This document shows positions 6,751 to 10,619 of a stretch of 10,619 nucleotides of DNA, one piece after another. Positions within the stretch are counted from its first letter, which is position 1. Each line of letters opens with the position of its first letter. A program made the position numbers and the translations under genes. Origin of the DNA: JBKHXU01 sp046565865 (GTDB taxonomy: Bacteria; Pseudomonadota; Gammaproteobacteria; Acidiferrobacterales; Sulfurifustaceae). The stretch spans positions 1 to 10,619 of the forward strand of contig JBKHXU010000099.1 of the NCBI GenBank assembly GCA_046565865.1. The letters run 5' to 3'. A model generated the notes under the pieces. The model had not been told where the DNA came from, made no database searches, and worked only from the letters and a program-made list of their open reading frames with translations.

Positions 6751-8055
6751 ATGGGTCAGAAGTACGTTAACGCTACCATCTCCGAGTACAACGACGACAA
6801 CAGTCTGCCGGTGCTCGAGGGCACGTTGGGTCCGCCGGCGGTGGACATCCAGACGCTCTACGGTCGCCACGGCCTGCTCGCGTTCGACCCCGGTTTCCGC
6901 TCGACCGCCTCCACCAAGAGCGCGATCACGTTCGTCGATGGCGACGCCGGCATCCTGCTGTATCGCGGCTACCCGATCGAGGAGCTGGCCGAGCACAGCA
7001 ACTTCACCGAGGTCGCGTACCTGCTCATGTTCGGCGAGCTGCCGGACGAGGCGCAGAAGGCCAAATTCCAGGTGGGCATCGGCAGCCACAACCTGCTGCA
7101 CGAGCAGGTGCTGTCGTTCTACCGCGGGTTCCGCCGCGATGCGCACCCGATGGCGGTGATGGTCGGCGTGGTCGGCGCGCTGTCGGCGTTCTATCACGAC
7201 GTAATGGACATTCGGAATCCGGAGGATCGCATTAACGCCGGCATCCGCTTGATCGCTAAGATGCCGATGATCGCGGCCGCCAGCTACACCTACAGCCTCG
7301 GCCGGCCGCAGCGCTATCCGAACAACAAGCTCGACTACGCCTCGAACTTCCTGCAAATGCTGTTCGGGGTGCCGACCAGCGAATACGTGGTCGATCCCAT
7401 TCTCGCGCGCGCGCTCGACCGTATCCTGATCCTGCACGCCGATCACGAACAGAACGCCTCGACCTCCACCGTGCGCCTCGCAGCGTCGAGTGGCGCCAAC
7501 CCATTCGCATGCATCGCCGCCGGCATCGCCAGCCTGTGGGGTCCGGCGCACGGCGGCGCGAACGAGGCGGTGCTGAAGATGTTGATGGAGATCGGTACGG
7601 TGGAGAACATCCCCAAGGCCATCGCCCGCGCCAAGGACAAGAACGACAGTTACCGGCTCATGGGTTTCGGCCATCGCATCTACAAGAACTTCGATCCGCG
7701 CTCGAAGGTCATCGAGGCCTCGGCGCGCGAGGTGCTGAACCATCTCGGCAAGGACGACCCGCTGCTCGAGATCGCGGTCAAGCTCGAAGAGATCGCGCTC
7801 AAGGACGAATACTTCGTGGAGCGCAAACTCTACCCCAACGTCGATTTTTACTCGGGCATCCTGCTGCGGGCGATGGGGTTCCCGATGAATATGTTCACCG
7901 CCGTGTTCGCCGTCGCGCGCACCGCCGGCTGGGTCAGCCATTGGCTGGAGCTGCAGACCGAGGCGCACGGCATCGATCGCCCGCGCCAGCTCTACGTCGG
8001 TCATCCCAAGCGCCACTACCCGGCGCCGGCGATCGCGCGGGCGCGCCGGAAATAG
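6751..8055 (+). CDS. gltA: Citrate synthase (type II, hexameric)
   Basis: This enzyme condenses oxaloacetate and acetyl-CoA to citrate, the entry step of the TCA cycle, in the cytosol. At 434 residues it is close to E. coli GltA (427) and aligns along its whole length. Substrate and catalytic residues are present: H229 and H232 in HADHEQN, H267 in GPAHGGANE, H308 in GFGHRIYK and D365 in NVDFYSG. The last three correspond to E. coli H264, H305 and D362. I chose the ATG at 6751 (MGQKY) because GGAAG lies about 10 nt upstream and the N-terminus then matches GltA. An in-frame ATG at 6721 would add ten residues. It is divergent from the zinc-ribbon gene across ~107 bp. The type II enzymes of Gram-negative bacteria are typically NADH-inhibited; this is family knowledge and not tested here. 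Confidence 0.97.
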   Translation: MGQKYVNATISEYNDDNSLPVLEGTLGPPAVDIQTLYGRHGLLAFDPGFRSTASTKSAITFVDGDAGILLYRGYPIEELAEHSNFTEVAYLLMFGELPDEAQKAKFQVGIGSHNLLHEQVLSFYRGFRRDAHPMAVMVGVVGALSAFYHDVMDIRNPEDRINAGIRLIAKMPMIAAASYTYSLGRPQRYPNNKLDYASNFLQMLFGVPTSEYVVDPILARALDRILILHADHEQNASTSTVRLAASSGANPFACIAAGIASLWGPAHGGANEAVLKMLMEIGTVENIPKAIARAKDKNDSYRLMGFGHRIYKNFDPRSKVIEASAREVLNHLGKDDPLLEIAVKLEEIALKDEYFVERKLYPNVDFYSGILLRAMGFPMNMFTAVFAVARTAGWVSHWLELQTEAHGIDRPRQLYVGHPKRHYPAPAIARARRK

Positions 8056-8066
8056 CGTGCGGCGCG

Positions 8067-8083
8067 CGACGGCGACGCCGTCG
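8067..8083 (+). terminator. Hairpin after gltA, possible weak terminator
   Basis: CGACGGC (8067-8073) and GCCGTCG (8077-8083) form a 7-bp GC stem with a 3-nt loop, starting 12 nt beyond the gltA stop. The following bases (TCTACAC) are not a U-run, so any termination would be inefficient or need Rho. Confidence 0.3.
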
Positions 8084-8121
8084 TCTACACTCGTAGTGAT
8101 CGTCAACGTCGGGAGTCATCC

Positions 8122-8535
8122 ATGTATCGCTATCTCTTGCCCGCGCTCGCCGCGCTCGCGCTCGGCGGCTGCGCCACGCACGCCGCGACCTCGGGCCGCG
8201 TCGTCATCCAAGACCAGAACGCCACGATCGACGTCGCCATCAACCACCACGACCGCGCCGTGATCCGGGATTACTACACGCACGCGAAATCGAAGAAAAA
8301 GAAGAAAGGGCTGCCGCCGGGTCTCGCCAAGCGCGGCGGCGATCTCCCGCCCGGCCTCGCCAAGCGCGATAAGTTGCCGCCCGGTCTGCAATCCGAACCG
8401 CTGCCCGGCGATCTCGAAACCAACCTCAGCCCGCTGCCGGAGTCGTACGTGCGTGTGCGCGTTGGCCAAGATATCGTGCTGATGGACAAGCGCACGCGCG
8501 TCATCTTCGACGTGGTGTACGGCGTTGCGATCTAG
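8122..8535 (+). CDS. RcnB-like lipoprotein with LPPGL repeats
   Basis: The 137-residue protein has a lipoprotein signal peptide: short n-region, hydrophobic core and lipobox L-G-G-C with C17 as the lipidated cysteine, so it should be anchored in the cell envelope. The middle has a lysine run (about 57-62), then LPPGLAKR twice and a third LPPGL, encoded by imperfect DNA repeats at 8311-8388 with 33- and 30-nt periods. The C-terminal ~35 residues (from about LPESYVRVRVG) resemble the end of RcnB-type periplasmic proteins (PF11776), some of which affect nickel/cobalt homeostasis. The family call is from memory of this pattern; metal binding is unproven, and there are no histidine or cysteine clusters in the repeats. 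The ATG has GGGAG upstream. It begins 66 nt after gltA with the weak hairpin between, so it may have its own promoter. Confidence 0.82.
   Translation: MYRYLLPALAALALGGCATHAATSGRVVIQDQNATIDVAINHHDRAVIRDYYTHAKSKKKKKGLPPGLAKRGGDLPPGLAKRDKLPPGLQSEPLPGDLETNLSPLPESYVRVRVGQDIVLMDKRTRVIFDVVYGVAI
8311..8388 (+). repeat. In-gene tandem repeat encoding LPPGL(AKR)
   Basis: Three related units begin at 8311, 8344 and 8374. The first two are 24 nt each and encode LPPGLAKR; the third is truncated to LPPGL. Third codon positions vary (for example CTG/CTC/TTG), so the repeat is kept at protein level and is not a fresh DNA duplication. Confidence 0.75.
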
Positions 8536-8634
8536 ATCGAGGGTTGAGGCATGAACGGGGCGACGCGCAAGCGCCAAAGCTTCGCGTTGTTTCAGTATGC
8601 TCCGCCGTGGCAGGGTGATGTACGATGCCCCCCT

Positions 8635-9405
8635 ATGCCCAGTGCCGCGATTGTCAGAAAGAGGCCCGCGGCGGGCCCCTCAGTAAGTAAGCCGCCGCGC
8701 GCCCACACCCGTACCTCCGGGAAACGGAGTAAAGCCGTGGACCCGGCCGCCGCGCCGCGCCGTCGCTTTCGCGAAATCTACGACGCCCTTTACGCCGCGC
8801 ACGGCCCGCAACACTGGTGGCCGGGCGACAGCGCGTTCGAGATCATGGTCGGCGCCGTGCTCACGCAAAACACCGCGTGGATCAACGTCGAGCGCGCGAT
8901 TGCCAATCTAAAGCAGGCGAACGCGCTGTCGCCGCAGGCGATCGTCGCCGCGCACCCCAAGCGTCTGGCGAAATGGCTGAAGCCGTCCGGTTATTTCAAC
9001 GTCAAGGCCAAGCGGCTGCGCGCGTTCTGCCGCTGGCTGATCGACGCAGGCGGCACGGCGGCGCTGGCGCGTCTGCCGACCGACGCGTTGCGCGCCCGGC
9101 TGCTCGCCGTGTACGGCGTGGGCCCGGAAACGGCGGACGATATTCTGCTGTATGCGTTCGAACGCCCGGTGTTCGTGATCGACGCGTATACGCGCCGCAT
9201 CTTCCAGCGTCTCGGCGCCATTCGCGGCGACGAAGATTACGAAACCTTGCGTGCGGCGTTTGAGCAGGCGCTCGGGCCCGACACTGCGCTCTATAACGAA
9301 TACCACGGACTCATCGTGCGCCAGGGTAAAGACATCTGCCGCCCCCGGCCGCGATGCGCGCAGTGCGCTGTCGCGCGATCGTGTCGGGCAGCGCAGCGGT
9401 TCTGA
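8635..9405 (+). CDS. Endonuclease III-related DNA glycosylase (HhH-GPD, COG2231-like)
   Basis: A HhH-GPD base-excision repair protein of 256 residues from the ATG at 8635. The conserved region starts near residue 45 with the group's GPQHWWPGDSAFE and GAVLTQNTAW blocks. The helix-hairpin-helix is YGVGPETADD, followed by the catalytic aspartate D183 in VIDAYTRR. The lyase lysine of E. coli Nth (K120, in GRKTA) is E165 here, so a monofunctional glycosylase is expected. COG2231 includes H. pylori MagIII, a 3-methyladenine glycosylase; the substrate here is an inference. Four C-terminal cysteines (C235, C241, C244, C250; spacing 5-2-5) should hold a [4Fe-4S] cluster, with one residue less in the first gap than Nth. 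The start is uncertain: ATG 8551 follows a GA-rich stretch, and GTG 8737 has GGAG at good spacing and still keeps the whole domain. Confidence 0.88.
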   Translation: MPSAAIVRKRPAAGPSVSKPPRAHTRTSGKRSKAVDPAAAPRRRFREIYDALYAAHGPQHWWPGDSAFEIMVGAVLTQNTAWINVERAIANLKQANALSPQAIVAAHPKRLAKWLKPSGYFNVKAKRLRAFCRWLIDAGGTAALARLPTDALRARLLAVYGVGPETADDILLYAFERPVFVIDAYTRRIFQRLGAIRGDEDYETLRAAFEQALGPDTALYNEYHGLIVRQGKDICRPRPRCAQCAVARSCRAAQRF

Positions 9406-9466
9406 CCGCGGTCGATGTTGGGCGGAATTGCCGCGTGGTAACCTTGTCGTAAGGTGTAGAGACGCC

Positions 9467-10009
9467 ATGGCTCACTTCTCGCTATTAACCCTGTGGAAAT
9501 TGGACGCCCCCATTGGACGCGTGTGGGACGCGCTGCACGATACCGAGTCGTGGCCCCGATGGTGGCGATACGTCGCGCGCGTGACGCCGCTCGCGCCCGG
9601 CGCGGCGAACGGCGAGGGCGGTCGCTGGCAACTGGTGTGGCGCACGGCGCTGTTCTACTCGCTCGCGTTCGAGGCCCGCGTGGTGCGCGTGCAGCCGCCG
9701 CACATGCTCGACGCCGAGACGAGCGGCGAGCTGCGAGGCAGCGGTCGTTGGCGCCTGAGCGAAGCGGGCGGTATTACCGAGGCGCGCTACCACTGGGATG
9801 TCTCTACCACCAAACCGTGGATGAACGCGCTCGCGCCGCTGCTCGCGCCCGCGTTTCGCTGGAACCACGAGCGCGTGATGGCCGCGGGCGCCGAGGGACT
9901 CGCGCGCTATCTCGGCGCGCGTCTGCTGCAAGCCGTCAGCGTGCCGCTGCTCGATATCGTTCCGCCGCATGAGTCGGCGGCCAAGCGCGACGATGGAATT
10001 CACCGATAG
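9467..10009 (+). CDS. SRPBCC-family (START/polyketide cyclase-like) protein
   Basis: A 180-residue protein with the N-terminal pattern of SRPBCC folds: a beta strand ending in a conserved L-D-A-P, then VWDALHDTESWPRWW, where a helix and tryptophans line the hydrophobic ligand cavity. A middle run of strands (VWRTALFYSLAFEARV, then GSGRWRLSE, then ITEARYHWDV) fits the beta-sheet grip. The C-terminal helix (ALAPLLAPAFRWNHERVMAAGAEGLARYLG) closes the cavity. No signal peptide or cysteine is present, so it is likely cytosolic. Ligand and role are unknown. I chose the ATG at 9467 because AAGGTG lies upstream and the fold starts there; the same frame is open further upstream but overlaps the glycosylase gene. 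The DsrC-like gene begins 22 nt downstream, so the pair may share a transcript. Confidence 0.83.
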   Translation: MAHFSLLTLWKLDAPIGRVWDALHDTESWPRWWRYVARVTPLAPGAANGEGGRWQLVWRTALFYSLAFEARVVRVQPPHMLDAETSGELRGSGRWRLSEAGGITEARYHWDVSTTKPWMNALAPLLAPAFRWNHERVMAAGAEGLARYLGARLLQAVSVPLLDIVPPHESAAKRDDGIHR

Positions 10010-10020
10010 TCGATCGAAAC

Positions 10021-10025
10021 AGGAG
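10021..10025 (+). promoter_or_regulatory. Shine-Dalgarno setting a GTG start for the DsrC-like gene
   Basis: AGGAG lies 6 nt before the GTG at 10032. It decides between this GTG and two in-frame ATGs upstream, at 9969 (inside the SRPBCC gene) and 9993. The GTG start gives the family's usual N-terminus. Confidence 0.7.
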
Positions 10026-10031
10026 CAGGCA

Positions 10032-10367
10032 GTGGACCTAAACGGCAAAACCATCGAGACCGACGAGGAGGGTTTTCTGCTCGATCCCAGCGAGTGGGAC
10101 CGGGCGCTGGCCGAGCACATCGCGCGCGGCGAGAAGCTCGAGATGACGCCGGAGCGCTGGACCGTCGTCGACTTCGTGCGCGAGCATTTCGATCAGCGCG
10201 GCACGGTGCCGGAGGCGCGCTTCGTGCTCAAGTTCCTCGAGCAGCGATTCGGCAAGGAGCGCGCGACGCGCAAGTTCTTGCAGGAGCTGTTCCCGTACGG
10301 TTACGGTCAACAGGCGTGCAAGATCGCCGGCATGCGCAAGCCGCGTAAACTGATGTTGGATGTATAG
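10032..10367 (+). CDS. DsrC/TusE-family protein lacking the C-terminal cysteine
   Basis: A 111-residue member of the DsrC/TusE family, small proteins that carry sulfur on cysteines for tRNA 2-thiolation (TusE) or dissimilatory sulfur metabolism (DsrC). Family marks are the N-terminal LNGKTIETDEEGFLLDPSEW, the helix-turn-helix-like middle (WTVVDFVREHFDQRGTVPEA) and the end LFPYGYGQQACKIAG followed by KP. DsrC has two key cysteines: CysA, next to last in the chain, and CysB about ten residues earlier. TusE keeps CysA. Here CysB is present (C96) but the usual KPTGC-type ending is replaced by KPRKLMLDV, so CysA is missing. It should therefore not work as a normal TusE sulfur acceptor or form the CysA-CysB bridge. 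It may be one of the regulatory or paralogous members of the family. The gene follows the SRPBCC gene by 22 nt. Confidence 0.88.
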   Translation: MDLNGKTIETDEEGFLLDPSEWDRALAEHIARGEKLEMTPERWTVVDFVREHFDQRGTVPEARFVLKFLEQRFGKERATRKFLQELFPYGYGQQACKIAGMRKPRKLMLDV

Positions 10368-10429
10368 TGTCCGACGGCTGGTATTTTGGAGCGGTAGCGA
10401 CGAAGCAATGTTAATGAGGGATTCCCGGC

Positions 10430-10436
10430 AAGGAGG
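10430..10436 (+). promoter_or_regulatory. Strong Shine-Dalgarno of the metallothionein-like gene
   Basis: AAGGAGG lies 5 nt before the ATG at 10442, a near-perfect match to the anti-Shine-Dalgarno. It supports this start and high translation. Confidence 0.75.
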
Positions 10437-10441
10437 CAACC

Positions 10442-10619
10442 ATGGCCCGATGTGAAGTTTGCGGTAACGATTACGACAAGTCGTTCAACGTCATGATGAA
10501 CGGCGCCAACCACACCTTCGACTCGTTCGAGTGCGCCATTCACGCGCTCGCGCCGCGCTGCGCGCATTGCAACTGCCGCATTGTCGGCCACGGCGTGGAG
10601 AAGAACGGGACGTTTTACT
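10442..10619 (+). CDS. Cysteine-rich, metallothionein-like protein (partial, runs off the window)
   Basis: Fifty-nine codons are visible with no stop. The peptide starts MARCEVCGNDYD and contains C4, C7, C31, C40, C43 and C45, with H24, H34, H42 and H50 as further possible ligands. The blocks FDSFECAIHALAP and CAHCNCRIVGHGVE are familiar from small proteobacterial proteins annotated as prokaryotic metallothionein (PF02069) or as hypothetical. More cysteines would be expected beyond the window edge. It probably binds zinc or another soft metal in the cytosol. It starts 74 nt after the DsrC-like gene with its own strong ribosome binding site. I see no terminator or convincing promoter in that gap. 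Confidence 0.8.
   Translation, partial: MARCEVCGNDYDKSFNVMMNGANHTFDSFECAIHALAPRCAHCNCRIVGHGVEKNGTFY

Noticed and set aside
6718..8106. Long open frame antisense to gltA
   Set aside because: It lies opposite the well-supported citrate synthase gene. Its arginine-, aspartate- and valine-heavy translation is what a GC-rich antisense frame gives.
8311..8388. CRISPR-like or mobile tandem repeat
   Set aside because: The units are in frame, imperfect, without spacers, and lie inside a lipoprotein gene.
9251..9466. Upstream extension of the SRPBCC gene
   Set aside because: It overlaps the glycosylase gene, is arginine/serine-rich, and the fold and ribosome binding site point to 9467.

Overview
The window is GC-rich chromosomal DNA of proteobacterial type, most likely a gammaproteobacterium. 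The citrate synthase closely resembles the E. coli hexameric type. A Rep-type helicase, a PBP4/DacB peptidase, a GGDEF-EAL protein and a DsrC/TusE-family protein are also present. A DsrC-like protein and palindromic intergenic repeats would fit sulfur-oxidising lineages, but the lineage is an inference and cannot be fixed from this sequence alone. I see no phage, plasmid, IS, CRISPR, tRNA or rRNA sequence.

Layout. Positions 1-83 hold part of an intergenic palindromic repeat. A minus-strand pair follows: a GGDEF-EAL cyclic-di-GMP protein (839-2185) and, 18 nt downstream, an unrecognised two-helix membrane protein (98-820). Further right on the minus strand is a Rep-like superfamily 1 helicase (2289-4292, TTG start) with several unusual motif residues. 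A divergent promoter region of about 240 bp separates it from a plus-strand dacB gene (4536-6025), which is broken by a one-base frameshift near 5642. Between dacB and a convergent minus-strand zinc-ribbon membrane protein (6338-6643) lies about 300 bp of gene-free DNA made of successive hairpins. It includes a second copy of the 1-83 repeat in inverted orientation.

The right part is all plus strand: gltA (6751-8055), an RcnB-like lipoprotein (8122-8535), an endonuclease III-related DNA glycosylase (about 8635-9405), an SRPBCC-fold protein (9467-10009), a DsrC/TusE-like protein with an unusual cysteine pattern (10032-10367), and the start of a cysteine-rich, metallothionein-like protein (10442 to the window edge).

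How they fit together: this is mostly housekeeping and accessory metabolism rather than one dedicated system. The EAL protein and its membrane partner probably form one transcription unit. The SRPBCC and DsrC-like genes are only 22 nt apart and may be co-transcribed. The points most worth a second look are the DsrC-like protein that keeps the inner cysteine but lacks the C-terminal one, the divergent Rep motifs, the frameshifted dacB, and the hairpin repeat with one covarying base pair between its two copies.
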